Source: Desulfotomaculum copahuensis (GTDB lineage Bacteria > Bacillota > Desulfotomaculia > Desulfotomaculales > Desulfovirgulaceae). From it: DNA of 64,000 bases. A model generated the notes under the pieces. It was not told the origin of the DNA, did not search any database, and worked only from the letters and a program-made list of their open reading frames with translations. The translations under genes were made by a program, and so were the position numbers. The stretch covers positions 62,001 to 126,000 of the forward strand of contig NZ_LYVF01000137.1 of assembly GCF_001655685.1 (NCBI RefSeq). Direction: 5' to 3'. This document shows positions 33,887 through 44,043 of this stretch, piece after piece (within the stretch, counting starts at the first letter, position 1; each line of letters opens with the position of its first letter).

Positions 33887-35197
33887 TTAAATTATTCTGC
33901 CTTTTAAGTGATTATCCCGCCATTCTTCCACCTGTACACGCACCAGCTCCCCGCGCACGGCCGGTCCGGCCGGGAAAACCACCCGCAAGTAGTTCCCGGT
34001 ATAGCCCTCCCAAAGACCATCCCCGGCCGGGAAGGGCTCCTCGGCCAATACTGTCACCTGACGGCTGGTGTATTGGACGGCGAAATCACGGGCCAGCGCC
34101 TCACCAAGGGTAATCAGCCGGTGGCTGCGCTCCTCCTTTACCTGCGCCGGAACCTGACCGGGAAAAGCGGCCGCGGGTGTTCCCCGGCGCGGGGAATATT
34201 TAAACACATGCAGACGGCTGAAGGCCATTTCTCCGACAAACTGCAACGTACGTTCAAACTGTTCTTCCGTTTCACCGGGAAAACCAACAATCACATCGGT
34301 GGTCACGGCCACACCGGGTATTTTCCGGCGCACCTCTTCCAGCAGGTTGCCGAACCAGGCGCTGGTATAGTGCCGGCGCATGCGCTCGAGCACGGTATCG
34401 TCGCCGCTTTGCAGCGGGATGTGCAGATGGGGGCAGACATTTCCCCGGGAAGCCATTACGTCCAGCAATTCCGTGGTTACATCCAGCGGCTCCACCGAAC
34501 TCAAACGCAGCCTGAGCAATCCCGGGACTGCGGCCACACGGGCCACCAGACCGGCCAGGTCCGGTCCGTCCGGCTGGTCCCGGCCGTAGGCGCCGGTGTG
34601 AATGCCGGTGAGCACCAGTTCTTTGAAGCCGTCCGCAACCAGGCGACGGGCCTCTTCGATCACATTTTCCGGCCGGCGGCTTTTCAACGGACCGCGGGCA
34701 TAAGGGACAATGCAATAGGCGCAGTAGTTGCTGCACCCCTCCTGCACCTTCAAAAAGGCGCGCACCCGCCCGGTAACTGCCGTGGCCGGCAGTTCGGCAA
34801 ACCCATGTCCGGCGAAAACATCGCTGACGGCATCAAGCGGCTCCCCGCCCGGACGGTGGAACTCCACCAACTCCACAATGCGCGCCTTGTCCCGTGTGCC
34901 CACCACCAGATCCACCCCGGGGATGGCCAGCACCTCCCCCGGAGCGGTCTGGGCATAACAACCGGTAACCACGATCAGCGCGGCGGGATTTTTCCGGCCG
35001 GCGCGGCGGATTAGCTGGCGGGACTTGCGGTCACCCAAATGGGTCACGGTGCAGGTATTGATCACATAAATATCCGCCGGCTGTTTAAAATCAACCACCT
35101 GGTAGCCCCGCCGCCGGAACATTTCCGCCAGGGAAGCCGATTCGTACTGGTTCACCTTGCAGCCCAGGGTGACCAGGGCCACTTTTTTCTCCGGCAT
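33887..35197 (-). CDS. mtaB: tRNA ct6A/t6A methylthiotransferase MtaB
   Basis: A 436-residue radical SAM methylthiotransferase. The N-terminal UPF0004 domain has ALVTLGCKVNQYES and VINTCTVTH, the central domain has the radical SAM motif CSNYCAYC (about residues 155-162), and a TRAM domain closes the protein (EEPFPAGDGLWEGYTGNYLRV). It puts a methylthio group on t6A37 of tRNA that reads ANN codons. The start is ATG 35197. It belongs to the rsmE-prmA block, with a 6-base gap to rsmE. Confidence 0.95.
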   Translation of the reverse strand: MPEKKVALVTLGCKVNQYESASLAEMFRRRGYQVVDFKQPADIYVINTCTVTHLGDRKSRQLIRRAGRKNPAALIVVTGCYAQTAPGEVLAIPGVDLVVGTRDKARIVELVEFHRPGGEPLDAVSDVFAGHGFAELPATAVTGRVRAFLKVQEGCSNYCAYCIVPYARGPLKSRRPENVIEEARRLVADGFKELVLTGIHTGAYGRDQPDGPDLAGLVARVAAVPGLLRLRLSSVEPLDVTTELLDVMASRGNVCPHLHIPLQSGDDTVLERMRRHYTSAWFGNLLEEVRRKIPGVAVTTDVIVGFPGETEEQFERTLQFVGEMAFSRLHVFKYSPRRGTPAAAFPGQVPAQVKEERSHRLITLGEALARDFAVQYTSRQVTVLAEEPFPAGDGLWEGYTGNYLRVVFPAGPAVRGELVRVQVEEWRDNHLKGRII

Positions 35198-35203
35198 AAG
35201 TCC

Positions 35204-35947
35204 CTAAGTGCCCCCCAAATCGCCCAATTCGTACAAAACCATGGCCAGCGCCGCCGGGCCGGCCGTTTCAGTGCGCAAGATGCGCGGTCCCAGGGAAACC
35301 GGAATCACTCCCCGCCCGGTGGCCAGGTCCACTTCCAACGGTTCAAAGCCGCCTTCCGGGCCGATCAAAAGATAGACCTCGCCGGCCGCCCGCCCCCGCA
35401 AAACCTGTTTCAAGGCCCGGCATTTCTCCATTTCATAGGGCATCACAGCCAGCGCGTCCGGCGGAATCAATTCCAGGGCTTCCGGCAGGCTCATCACTTC
35501 CGTCACCCGGGGAATCACCGCCCGCCGGCACTGCTTGGCCGCCTCCATGGCCACCCGCTGCCAGCGCTCCCGGCGTTGCCGGGCCTTGCCGGGCTCCAGC
35601 CGCGCCACCGAACGGCGGCAGTGCAGGGGCACCACCGCCGCCACCCCCAGTTCGGTGCACTTCTGGATAATCATTTCCATCTTGTCACCTTTGGCCAACC
35701 CCTGCAGCAGGGTCACGCGCAAAGGCGATTCACCGCCGGCGGCAAACTCCTCAATGATCAGTCCTTCCACAGCGTCTTTTCCGGCGGCGGTCAGGCGCAC
35801 CCGGCAGGCCCGGCCGGCGCCGTCCAGGACGGTCACCGTATCCCCCGCCCCCAGACGCAGCACACGAGATATATGTATAACATCGGGGCCGGTGATGATC
35901 ACCCGCTCCCCGCTGATTTGTTCCGGTGCGACAAAAAAACGGCTCAC
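35204..35947 (-). CDS. rsmE: 16S rRNA m3U1498 methyltransferase RsmE
   Basis: A 247-residue SPOUT-class enzyme. The N-terminal PUA-like part begins SRFFVAPEQISGERVI. The C-terminal knot has LLIGPEGGFEPLEVDLA and SLGPRILRTETAGPAAL, where the AdoMet binds. It methylates U1498 of 16S rRNA. The start is GTG 35947, after GGGGGCTG. The frame is open far upstream into prmA but without domain sense. Confidence 0.95.
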   Translation of the reverse strand: MSRFFVAPEQISGERVIITGPDVIHISRVLRLGAGDTVTVLDGAGRACRVRLTAAGKDAVEGLIIEEFAAGGESPLRVTLLQGLAKGDKMEMIIQKCTELGVAAVVPLHCRRSVARLEPGKARQRRERWQRVAMEAAKQCRRAVIPRVTEVMSLPEALELIPPDALAVMPYEMEKCRALKQVLRGRAAGEVYLLIGPEGGFEPLEVDLATGRGVIPVSLGPRILRTETAGPAALAMVLYELGDLGGT

Positions 35948-36108
35948 AACCAGCCCCCGCTTCCGGCACCCCCGCCGCCGGCCGCGGCAGGGGGAAAAAG
36001 CATCCGCATGAAAATGCACCATGTTAATCTTGGGCGGAACCTTTCCGCAACAAATGCCGGAACAGGGCCGGCCGGATGTTGTATTCGCGCCGGTTGCCCC
36101 CGGCGGTG

Positions 36109-37026
36109 TCAAACCCGCCCGGCCGCCAGCGCCACCCATTCGCCGCCGCGCCGCTCCCGGCTCACGGACAGGCCGGCAGCCGCCAGCGCCCAGCGCACCT
36201 GCGCCTCCCGGTCACGGATGATCCCGGAGACGATGAACAGGCCGCCGGGCTTTAGCAGCATCGCCGCGGCGGGAGCCAGGCGGATAATCACATCAGCCAC
36301 TATGTTGGCCGCCACCAGGCCGGCCGGTTCCCATTCCCCGGCCAGCAGATCCCCCTGTTTGGCCGTTACTATACCCTGCACGCCGTTGCGTATTATGTTC
36401 TCCCGGGCCGCGGCCACGGCCACCGGATCATTGTCCACGGCCGTCACCCGGCCGGCCCCGAGCAGGGCGGCAGCCACCGCCAGGATACCAGAACCGGTGC
36501 CCACATCAATTACCGTTTCGCCAGAAGCCACGGTTTCTTCCAGCAATTCCAGGCACATCACCGTGGTCGGATGAGTGCCGCAGCCGAAGGCCATACCCGG
36601 ATCCAGCTCAATTACATGCCGCCCGGGGTCCACCCGGTACTCCTCCCAGGAGGGCTTCACCACCAGGCTCCGGCCCACCGGCACCGGCTTGTAGTAGGCC
36701 CGCCAGGCATTGGCCCAGTCCTGTTCATCCAAAAGGCGCGTTTTCAGCCCGCGCGCCGCTACCGGCCACAAAGCGGTCAGCGTCTGCCGCAACCTGGCCA
36801 GACGCTCCTCCAGGCGCCCGTCCACCGGCAGGTAAGCCCTGACCACCGGCATCTCCGGCGCCGTAAGTGCCCCCGGCACCACCGCATCGGGCGGCAGATC
36901 CATATAAGCAGAGATAAAGGCGGGGTCATCAACGGCCACCCCGCCGGTATCGAATTCAACAAAGAAATTACACACCGCCTCGACGTCTTCCGGCGGTATG
37001 CTGACGGCTATTTCCAGCCACTGCAA
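36109..37026 (-). CDS. prmA: Ribosomal protein L11 methyltransferase PrmA
   Basis: A 305-residue Rossmann-fold methyltransferase. Motif I is VIDVGTGSGILAVAAALLGA near residue 175, preceded by AFGCGTHPTTVMCLELLEE, typical of PrmA, and followed by NIVADVIIRL, the N-I-V-A catalytic motif. It trimethylates L11. The start is TTG 37026 in a position usual for the family. It lies between dnaJ and rsmE in the conserved Firmicute order; a 235-base gap separates it from dnaJ. Confidence 0.95.
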   Translation of the reverse strand: MQWLEIAVSIPPEDVEAVCNFFVEFDTGGVAVDDPAFISAYMDLPPDAVVPGALTAPEMPVVRAYLPVDGRLEERLARLRQTLTALWPVAARGLKTRLLDEQDWANAWRAYYKPVPVGRSLVVKPSWEEYRVDPGRHVIELDPGMAFGCGTHPTTVMCLELLEETVASGETVIDVGTGSGILAVAAALLGAGRVTAVDNDPVAVAAARENIIRNGVQGIVTAKQGDLLAGEWEPAGLVAANIVADVIIRLAPAAAMLLKPGGLFIVSGIIRDREAQVRWALAAAGLSVSRERRGGEWVALAAGRV

Positions 37027-37261
37027 AACAGTTCACGCCCCTTGGCATCCGAATAAAAGACCGGTCCGGAGCCATTTTAAACCACATTTCATACCGGCAC
37101 AGCGTAAAACAAATATATTTCCGGCGCTCAAACGGTTATGACCCAAGCGGAGAATTGATCGCCGTACAACCTGCCGTCCCGCGGGATGCCATCAACCTAT
37201 AAACACATCCCCGGACCGGTTGAAGATGCCGCAAAGATCGGCTCCGCCCGGTTTCAGAGTC

Positions 37262-38392
37262 TTATCCCATAAAGGCATCCTTGACCTTTTTGAAGAAGCC
37301 CTTTTCTACGCCGGCCGGGCTTTCCCCGCCCAGTTGAGCGAATTCGCGCAGCAATTGCTTCTGCTCTTCCGACATTTTGGTCGGAGTGACCACCTTCACC
37401 CGCACCAGTTGATCCCCCCGGCCGTAACCACCCAGATCGGGAATACCCTTGCCGCGCAGGCGGAATACCGTGCCGTGCTGGGTGCCCTCCGGAATGCGCA
37501 ACTGGGCGTCCCCTTCCAGGGTGGGCACCTCGATTTCGTCCCCCAAAGCAGCCTGCACAAATGAGAGGGGAACCTCCATCACCACATCGTTGCCTTCCCG
37601 CCGGAAGATGCGGTGCGCACGCACGTGGATGTATACATACAGGTCGCCCTGCGGACCGCCGCGCAGGCCGGTCTCGCCCTCGCCGGCCACCCGCAGCCGG
37701 GTGCCCGTATCGACGCCGGCCGGGATTTTGATATGAATACTGCGCGTACGGCGCACCTGGCCGCTGCCGTGACAGGTGCCGCAGGGCTTTTCAATGATGC
37801 GGCCCGAACCGTGACACCGCTCGCAGGTCCGCGTCTGCACAATGCGCCCGAAAGGCGTACTCTGGGCGAACTGAATCTGACCGGTACCGCCACAGGCCAC
37901 GCAGGGCTGTGGTCGGGTGCCCGGCGCCGCGCCGCTGCCGCCGCAGGTGGTGCAAGTTTCCACCCGGGGCACGCGGATATCCTTTTCCAGCCCGAAGGCC
38001 GCTTCCTTGAAGGATATTTCCAGGTCCACCCGTACATCCGCGCCCTTTTCCGGACCGCGCCGCTGCCGGCCGCCGCTACCGAAAAACATGTCAAAGATAT
38101 CGCCCAGTCCGCCAAAATCGCCGAAACCGCCAAAACCGCCGCCAAAACCGCTGAAACCCTGGCCGTCGGTGGCTGCATGGCCGAAGCGGTCGTAGTTGGC
38201 CCGTTTTTCCGGGTCGCTCAATACCTCGTAGGCTTCCGCAATTTCTTTGAATTTTGCTTCCGCGGCAGCCTTGTTGTCCGGATTGGCGTCGGGATGATAC
38301 TGGCGTGCCAGTTTACGGAAGGCCTTCTTGATTTCCTCGGCCGTCGCCTCCCGGGAAACCCCCAGCACCTCGTAATAGTCGCGTTTCGCCAC
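37262..38392 (-). CDS. dnaJ: Hsp40 co-chaperone DnaJ
   Basis: A 376-residue classical DnaJ. J domain with HPD near residue 35 ([11 protein letters not shown]), a Gly/Phe-rich linker ([13 protein letters not shown]), four zinc-binding CxxCxGxG repeats ([32 protein letters not shown]) and the C-terminal substrate domains. It activates DnaK ATPase and delivers substrates. The start is GTG 38392 after AGGTGGTG. It follows dnaK (38492-40327) and completes the HrcA-controlled operon. Confidence 0.97.
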   Translation of the reverse strand: MAKRDYYEVLGVSREATAEEIKKAFRKLARQYHPDANPDNKAAAEAKFKEIAEAYEVLSDPEKRANYDRFGHAATDGQGFSGFGGGFGGFGDFGGLGDIFDMFFGSGGRQRRGPEKGADVRVDLEISFKEAAFGLEKDIRVPRVETCTTCGGSGAAPGTRPQPCVACGGTGQIQFAQSTPFGRIVQTRTCERCHGSGRIIEKPCGTCHGSGQVRRTRSIHIKIPAGVDTGTRLRVAGEGETGLRGGPQGDLYVYIHVRAHRIFRREGNDVVMEVPLSFVQAALGDEIEVPTLEGDAQLRIPEGTQHGTVFRLRGKGIPDLGGYGRGDQLVRVKVVTPTKMSEEQKQLLREFAQLGGESPAGVEKGFFKKVKDAFMG

Positions 38393-38491
38393 GGTGTCAA
38401 CACCACCTGAAATAACATGATCAAAACCGGGCCGGATGGGCCGGCATAAATACATTATACTACAACCGGACCCGTTCCGGCCAGCAGGTTG

Positions 38492-40327
38492 TTACTTGTC
38501 TTCCTCTTTCTTTACTTCGTAATCGGCGTCCACCACATTTTCATCTTTGCCGGCACCGCCGCCGGCCGGCCCAGTGCCGGCCTGTGCCTGCTGTGCCTGC
38601 TGCTGGTACAGCTGGGTGGTCAACTCGTAAAGCGGTTTGGTCAGCGCTTCGATCCTGGCCTTGAGCGCCTCCATATCCTGCCCCTTCACGGCTTCTTTCA
38701 GTTCCTCGACGGCCCGGTTGACCTGGTCCACCTTGTCCTTGTCCGCTTTGTCGCCCAAATCTTTGATTGTTTTTTCCGCCTGATAAATCATACTGTCGGC
38801 CTGGTTGCGCAATTCCACCTCTTCTTTGCGCCGTCGATCCTCTTCCGCGTGCTGTTCCGCTTCCTTGACCATGCGATCGATGTCCTGGTCGGACAGGGCG
38901 GTGCCGCCGCTGATGGTAATGCTTTGCGCCTTGCCTGTGCCCATATCCTTGGCCGATACATTGACGATGCCGTTCACGTCGATATCAAACTTGACCTCGA
39001 TTTGCGGCACCCCCCGGGGCGCGGGCGGGATACCGGTCAACTGGAACCGGCCCAGGGTCTTGTTGTCCGCCGCCATCTGGCGCTCACCCTGCAGCACGTG
39101 AATCTCCACCGTGGTCTGCCCGTCGGCGGCGGTGGAGAAAATCTGGCTCTTGGAAGTGGGAATGGTGGTGTTGCGCTCAATCAGACGGGTGAATACGCCG
39201 CCCAGGGTTTCAATACCCAAAGAAAGCGGCGTCACGTCCAGCAGCAGCACGTCCTTCACTTCCCCGGCCAGCACGCCGGCCTGAATGGCCGCCCCGATGG
39301 CCACGCACTCGTCCGGGTTGATCCCCTTGTGCGGCTCCTTGCCCAAAAACTTGCGAATGGCCTCCTGCACCGCCGGAGTACGGGTGGAACCGCCCACCAG
39401 CAAAACCTTGTCGATGTCCTTCGGCTCCAGGCCGGCGTCGGCCAGCGCCTGACGGGTCGGTCCCATGGTCTTCTCCACCAGGTCGGCGGTCATTTCATCA
39501 AATTTGGCCCGGCTCAAGTTGATGTCCAGGTGCTTGGGACCGCTGGCGTCGGCGGTGATAAAGGGCAGGTTGATATTGGTGGTGGCCACGCCGCTCAATT
39601 CAATCTTGGCCTTTTCCGCCGCCTCTTTCAAACGCTGCATGGCCATGCGGTCGTTGCGCAGGTCGATGCCGCTGTCTCTCTTGAACTGATCGGCCAGCCA
39701 GTCCATCACGCGCTGATCGAAGTCGTCGCCGCCCAGGCGGTTGTTGCCGCTGGTGGCCTTGACCTCGAACACGCCTTCGCCCAGTTCCAGGATGGAAACA
39801 TCAAAGGTGCCCCCACCCAGGTCGAAAACCAGGACGGTCTGGTCCTCCCCTTTGTCCAGACCGTAGGCCAGCGCGGCCGCTGTTGGCTCGTTGATAATGC
39901 GCAGCACTTCCAGTCCGGCAATCCTGCCCGCGTCCTTGGTGGCCTGGCGCTGGGAGTCGGTGAAGTAGGCGGGCACGGTAATCACGGCCTTTTCCACTTT
40001 TTCGCCCAGGTAGGCCTCGGCGTCCGTTTTCAACTTCTGCAAAATCATGGCCGATATTTGCTGTGGCGTGTATTCCTTGTCATCTATGTTTACTTTAAAA
40101 TTCGAGCCCATATGGCGCTTGATGGAACTGATCGTGCGCTCCGGATTGCTCACCGCCTGGCGTTTGGCCACCTGGCCCACCAGGCGCTCGCCCGTTTTGG
40201 AAAAGCCCACCACCGACGGAGTGGTGCGGTTGCCCTCCGCGTTCGGGATGACCACTGCTTCGCCGCCTTCCATCACGGCTACGCAAGAGTTGGTCGTACC
40301 CAGGTCAATGCCGATTACTTTTGCCAT
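38492..40327 (-). CDS. dnaK: Hsp70 chaperone DnaK
   Basis: A 611-residue Dna[63 protein letters not shown] in the ATPase domain, [16 protein letters not shown] in the substrate domain and a short [17 protein letters not shown] tail. It starts at ATG 40327 after GGGAGG. It is the dnaK of the hrcA-chaperonin-grpE-dnaK-dnaJ operon, probably controlled by the CIRCE at 43864-43890. It differs from the second copy at 14544-16445 in length and tail. Confidence 0.97.
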   Translation of the reverse strand: MAKVIGIDLGTTNSCVAVMEGGEAVVIPNAEGNRTTPSVVGFSKTGERLVGQVAKRQAVSNPERTISSIKRHMGSNFKVNIDDKEYTPQQISAMILQKLKTDAEAYLGEKVEKAVITVPAYFTDSQRQATKDAGRIAGLEVLRIINEPTAAALAYGLDKGEDQTVLVFDLGGGTFDVSILELGEGVFEVKATSGNNRLGGDDFDQRVMDWLADQFKRDSGIDLRNDRMAMQRLKEAAEKAKIELSGVATTNINLPFITADASGPKHLDINLSRAKFDEMTADLVEKTMGPTRQALADAGLEPKDIDKVLLVGGSTRTPAVQEAIRKFLGKEPHKGINPDECVAIGAAIQAGVLAGEVKDVLLLDVTPLSLGIETLGGVFTRLIERNTTIPTSKSQIFSTAADGQTTVEIHVLQGERQMAADNKTLGRFQLTGIPPAPRGVPQIEVKFDIDVNGIVNVSAKDMGTGKAQSITISGGTALSDQDIDRMVKEAEQHAEEDRRRKEEVELRNQADSMIYQAEKTIKDLGDKADKDKVDQVNRAVEELKEAVKGQDMEALKARIEALTKPLYELTTQLYQQQAQQAQAGTGPAGGGAGKDENVVDADYEVKKEEDK

Positions 40328-40351
40328 CTGAATTTTCCAACCTCCCGTGTG

Positions 40352-41068
40352 TCACTCGCCTGTTTTTTTCGCCGACCGGGCCACCTTGACCATGGCCGGA
40401 CGGATCAGCCGGTCTTTGAAGCAGTAACCCCGGCAAAATTCTTCCAGCACCGTGTTATCGCAGGCAGTGGTGCTTTCTTCCTGCATGACCGCCTCGTGCA
40501 ACGCCGGGTCGAACTGCTCACCCACCGCCTTGAGCGGGGATAGCCCCTCTTTGGCCAGCACATCCTGCAACTGGCGGTGGATCATTTCCACCCCGGCCAC
40601 CACCCCGGCCGGATCCTGGTCTTTGGCGGCCAGGGCGCGCTCCAGGTTGTCCAGTACGGGCAACAGGGCGGTAACCACCTGTTCCCCGGCAAATTTGAAA
40701 AACTCTTCCCTTTCCCGCTGCGTCCGCTTGCGGTAGTTCTCAAAATCGGCCTGCAGACGCACCAGTCGCTGGTAATAGTCTTCCGCCCGGGCGGCCTGCT
40801 CCGCCAGTTTGCGCTCAAGCTCAGCCGCATCCGTCACGGGCTGCTCTGTTTCCGCAACCACACCGGCCGCATTCGCCGTGTCCGCACCGGCTGTTGCATC
40901 CGGTACGGCGCCGTCCGGCCCGCCGGCCGTCCCGGTTTTTTCCCGTGAATCCTGCGGCGTTCCGGCAACCGTCTGATCATCGTCGCCGGGGCTTCCCCCG
41001 GACCGCCGGTCACCCCCCTGAAGGGCATCCTCCCCGCCCGGCAGGCGCTCCTTATCCTCAACATTCAT
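40352..41068 (-). CDS. grpE: Nucleotide-exchange factor GrpE
   Basis: A 238-residue GrpE. Residues 1 to about 85 are an acidic, low-complexity tail not found in the shorter second copy; then comes the long helix and head typical of GrpE ([31 protein letters not shown], and the final LIRPAMVKVA). The start is ATG 41068 with GAGGTG upstream. It follows the group III chaperonin gene by 164 bases. Confidence 0.95.
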   Translation of the reverse strand: MNVEDKERLPGGEDALQGGDRRSGGSPGDDDQTVAGTPQDSREKTGTAGGPDGAVPDATAGADTANAAGVVAETEQPVTDAAELERKLAEQAARAEDYYQRLVRLQADFENYRKRTQREREEFFKFAGEQVVTALLPVLDNLERALAAKDQDPAGVVAGVEMIHRQLQDVLAKEGLSPLKAVGEQFDPALHEAVMQEESTTACDNTVLEEFCRGYCFKDRLIRPAMVKVARSAKKTGE

Positions 41069-41232
41069 CCGGTTCACCTCATCATGTACTAACTTAATTA
41101 CACTTTACAACAGTATGGATTCAAATAAAAATATTCCCACCCGTGCGTTGTATACATACCCCGCCGGCCGCTGCCGGCCGCGCTCTTGCAAACAAAAACC
41201 GGTTGCCTGATTACGGTTCTCAAGCGGCGGTT

Positions 41233-42789
41233 TCAACCGGTGTCTTTTTCAGACTTTTCTTCGCGTTTTTTGATGATCGTATCAATGCGCAGAATGGCTT
41301 CGGCAATTTCACCCGCCGCCTTGAAGGCATATGTTTTAACCGGCAGCGGGTCAACCACTCCCAGTTCACGCATATCGGCCAACCGGCCGGTGTCGCAGTC
41401 CACGGCCAGCGCATCGTTGCCTGTTTCCACCTGTGCCGCGATGACATCACCGATTTTCTCCAGCGGGTTGAATCCGGCGTTGGAGACAATCTGGGCCAGC
41501 GGCCGTTTCAAGGCTTCCACAACGCAGTCCACGCCGTAGGCGGCCATGCCCCGCATGCCGGCGCGCACCTGCTCCACCTCCCGCGCCACCGCCAGTTCCA
41601 CGGCACCGCCGCCGGGCACCACGCCGCCGCGCAGGGCGGCCTGCACGGCCGAGGCCGCGTCCCGGGCGATGCGCTCCCGCTCGCCGACCACTTCACCTGT
41701 GGCCGCACCGACCAGCACGGTGGCCATCGGCTTGCCGCCGCCGTCCAAAACCTGCACGTGCTCCAACTTCTCATCGTTGTAGACGCGGCCGGCCCGGCCC
41801 AGGCAGGCGGCCAGCTGGGGCAGGTCCTTTTTCAGCCCGGTGCGCTTGATCATGCGGGCACCCGTGTGTTCCGCCGCCCGGCGCAGCTCTTTGTTGGCCA
41901 CCCGCTGCACCACCATGATCCCGGCGTCGGTGAGCATCTCCTCCGCCGCATCGTCCACACCCCGGTCCACCAGCACCAGGCCGGCCTGCAGTTGAATGAT
42001 TTTCTGCACATTTTCCCGGAACTGGTTTTGCAGTTCCATGTAGCGGGCGAAACCGGCCTCGGTGGCCAGTGCCTCCTCCTCAATCTCCTCCGGTTCCAGG
42101 GCGTCATCAATCACCAATACCGGCACGCCGTTCAACTCCCGGGGCATCTGCCGGTTCACCGGTTCCTTGTTGATGATCACACCCATGAAAACCTGATTTT
42201 CCGCCCCTTCCTCGGCCACCACCGTGTCGGCCAGTTTGAAGGCCCGGTCCAGCAGTTTCTCCCGGCCGATCAAACCGGCGGCGCGCACCACCAGATCGGC
42301 AATGTCGTCGTGCCCGCGGCCGGCCACCAGGGCCACCCGGCGCAAATCGGGACTGTTCACATCCGCCACCGGGCAGGCCCGCTCCTGCATGGCCGCCAGG
42401 CCGCGCCGCACCCCGGCGCGCAGGCCCTCAATGACCCGGGCCACCGGCACACCGCGGGCCACCTGCTCCACTCCCGCGCCCACCATCGCCCCGGCCATCA
42501 CCGTGGCTGTGGTGGTGCCGTCGCCGATTTCCTCCTGCTGCGCCCGGGCAATGTTGATCAACATGCGTGCGGCCGGGTGGTTGGCTTCCATCATGGTCAG
42601 GATGGTCACCCCGTCGTTGGTGATCACCACTTCACCAAACTTATCCACCAGCATAGTATCCAGTCCCTTGGGTCCCAGGGTACCCTCCACCGCCGAGGCA
42701 ATGGCCCGGACGGCGTTGGCGTTGGTGACCAGGGCGGCCAGCCGTTCGTCCACTTCCGCGCCGCCGCTGGCCTGCTGCTTTAGGCTCAA
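41233..42789 (-). CDS. Archaeal-type (group III) chaperonin in the hrcA-dnaK operon
   Basis: A 518-residue chaperonin of the group II/III fold, not GroEL. Motifs: [30 protein letters not shown], the catalytic region [15 protein letters not shown], and [17 protein letters not shown]. Techtmann and Robb described archaeal-like chaperonins in anaerobic Firmicutes such as Carboxydothermus, located in dnaK operons; this gene sits in exactly that place. Such proteins form two-ring cages with a built-in lid, without GroES. The start is TTG 42789 after AAGGAGG, 16 bases below hrcA. Residues of the ATP site (GDGTT, D) are kept. Confidence 0.93.
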   Translation of the reverse strand: MSLKQQASGGAEVDERLAALVTNANAVRAIASAVEGTLGPKGLDTMLVDKFGEVVITNDGVTILTMMEANHPAARMLINIARAQQEEIGDGTTTATVMAGAMVGAGVEQVARGVPVARVIEGLRAGVRRGLAAMQERACPVADVNSPDLRRVALVAGRGHDDIADLVVRAAGLIGREKLLDRAFKLADTVVAEEGAENQVFMGVIINKEPVNRQMPRELNGVPVLVIDDALEPEEIEEEALATEAGFARYMELQNQFRENVQKIIQLQAGLVLVDRGVDDAAEEMLTDAGIMVVQRVANKELRRAAEHTGARMIKRTGLKKDLPQLAACLGRAGRVYNDEKLEHVQVLDGGGKPMATVLVGAATGEVVGERERIARDAASAVQAALRGGVVPGGGAVELAVAREVEQVRAGMRGMAAYGVDCVVEALKRPLAQIVSNAGFNPLEKIGDVIAAQVETGNDALAVDCDTGRLADMRELGVVDPLPVKTYAFKAAGEIAEAILRIDTIIKKREEKSEKDTG

Positions 42790-42804
42790 TTTACGGTATC
42801 CTCC

Positions 42805-43845
42805 TTAAGTTCCCCGGCCGGCAAACATTTCCTCCAGAGCACGGGAAAGGTTTCTGGTCATGCATTCCACCACGCTGACCACCTTGGCGTAATCCATGCG
42901 CGTCGGCCCGAGCACGCCGATCGACCCCCCGGCCCGCCCGCTGATCCGGTAAGGTGCGATCACCATGCTGCAGTCGACAATTTCCCGGCAGTGCATCTCG
43001 TTGCCGATGCGCACGGTGACTCCCGGTGCATCTTCACCGCCGCTCAACAAATTGCAAACCATTTCTTCCTGTTCCAGCAGGCTTAAAAGTGTTTTTACCT
43101 TCTCCACATTATGGAATTCCGGCTGGTTCAGAATATTAAATACCCCGCCCAGGTAAATTTTATCCCCCGGCTCCACGGTCAAACCTTCCCGGATCAAATC
43201 CAGGGCCAGATCCAGAATATTTCTATGCCGGGCCAGCTCCGCATAAATCTCTTTGATCAGCGTCATCTTGATGCTTTCCATGGTGTGCCCCTGAAGCTTG
43301 GCGCTGAGTACGCTGGAGATGGTTTCCAGATCCGGATCCGTAATACTTTCCGGCACCTCCACCATGCGGTGATGCAGCGAGCCGTTATCCATCACCACCA
43401 GCATCATGGCCCGGCCCGGTCCCATGCCAATCAGGCGCACGTGTTTAAAAGCGCTCGGACCGACGCGCGGAGACATGACCACCGCCGCATACCGGGTGAG
43501 CTGGGACAGCAGTTGCCCGGTAAGCTGAATGACCTGCCCGACATCCTTGACCTTGGAGCGGTAATTTTCCCGGATCAGTTTCTCTTCCCCCGAACTCAGC
43601 TCCTCGCGCTTCATCAAGTAGTCCACATAATAACGGTACCCGCTTTCCGAGGGCACCCGGCCGGCGGAAGTGTGCGGCTGTTCAATATAGCCCATTTCCT
43701 CCAGATCCGCCATTTCATTGCGTATGGTGGCCGGACTGATCCCGAGGCGGTACTTCCTGGCAATGGTCCGCGAGCCCACCGGTTCCGCAGTGGCAATATA
43801 ATCGGTGATTATGGCCAGCAGGATATCTTGTTTACGGGCATCCAT
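42805..43845 (-). CDS. hrcA: Heat-inducible transcription repressor HrcA
   Basis: A 346-residue HrcA. An N-terminal winged helix ([30 protein letters not shown], quoted in part) with [19 protein letters not shown] recognition helix is followed by the GAF-like domain and the C-terminal region ([22 protein letters not shown]). It binds CIRCE; GroEL usually helps its folding. The start is ATG 43845 after AAGGGGTGAG. Its own operon has a CIRCE, and groESL has another, so it controls both. Confidence 0.97.
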   Translation of the reverse strand: MDARKQDILLAIITDYIATAEPVGSRTIARKYRLGISPATIRNEMADLEEMGYIEQPHTSAGRVPSESGYRYYVDYLMKREELSSGEEKLIRENYRSKVKDVGQVIQLTGQLLSQLTRYAAVVMSPRVGPSAFKHVRLIGMGPGRAMMLVVMDNGSLHHRMVEVPESITDPDLETISSVLSAKLQGHTMESIKMTLIKEIYAELARHRNILDLALDLIREGLTVEPGDKIYLGGVFNILNQPEFHNVEKVKTLLSLLEQEEMVCNLLSGGEDAPGVTVRIGNEMHCREIVDCSMVIAPYRISGRAGGSIGVLGPTRMDYAKVVSVVECMTRNLSRALEEMFAGRGT

Positions 43846-43863
43846 TCATCTCACCCCTTGCTG

Positions 43864-43890
43864 TTAGCACTCTTAATTCATGAGTGCTAA
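43864..43890. promoter_or_regulatory. CIRCE operator of the hrcA operon
   Basis: TTAGCACTC (43864-43872), nine bases, GAGTGCTAA (43882-43890): a perfect CIRCE between the promoter and hrcA, giving autoregulation. Confidence 0.97.
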
Positions 43891-43904
43891 GGCCTCTGAA
43901 ATAA

Positions 43905-43933
43905 AACATAGCACCGGCGTAAACTTTTGTCAA
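43905..43933 (-). promoter_or_regulatory. SigmaA promoter of the hrcA operon
   Basis: On the minus strand: -35 TTGACA (43933-43928), 17-base spacer, -10 TATGTT (43910-43905). It is followed by the CIRCE. Confidence 0.85.
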
Positions 43934-44043
43934 GTATGCCCCGTCCGGCGAAACGCGTCGCTTGTTTACGGCGGCTCATGCCCTGGCGCTGCGGCCGGCG
44001 CCCTGCCGGAAAGTGCACCGGGCGGAAGCGCTCTGCACGATGT

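Noticed and set aside
35039-36574. A 511-codon open frame opposite rsmE and prmA
   Set aside because: Low-complexity translation; the opposite strand holds two clear methyltransferases.
38489-40543. A 684-codon open frame on the plus strand
   Set aside because: Antisense shadow of dnaK; similar in composition to the shadow over dnaK2.
41143-42783. A 546-codon open frame antisense to the group III chaperonin
   Set aside because: Same shadow effect; no start signal or domain.
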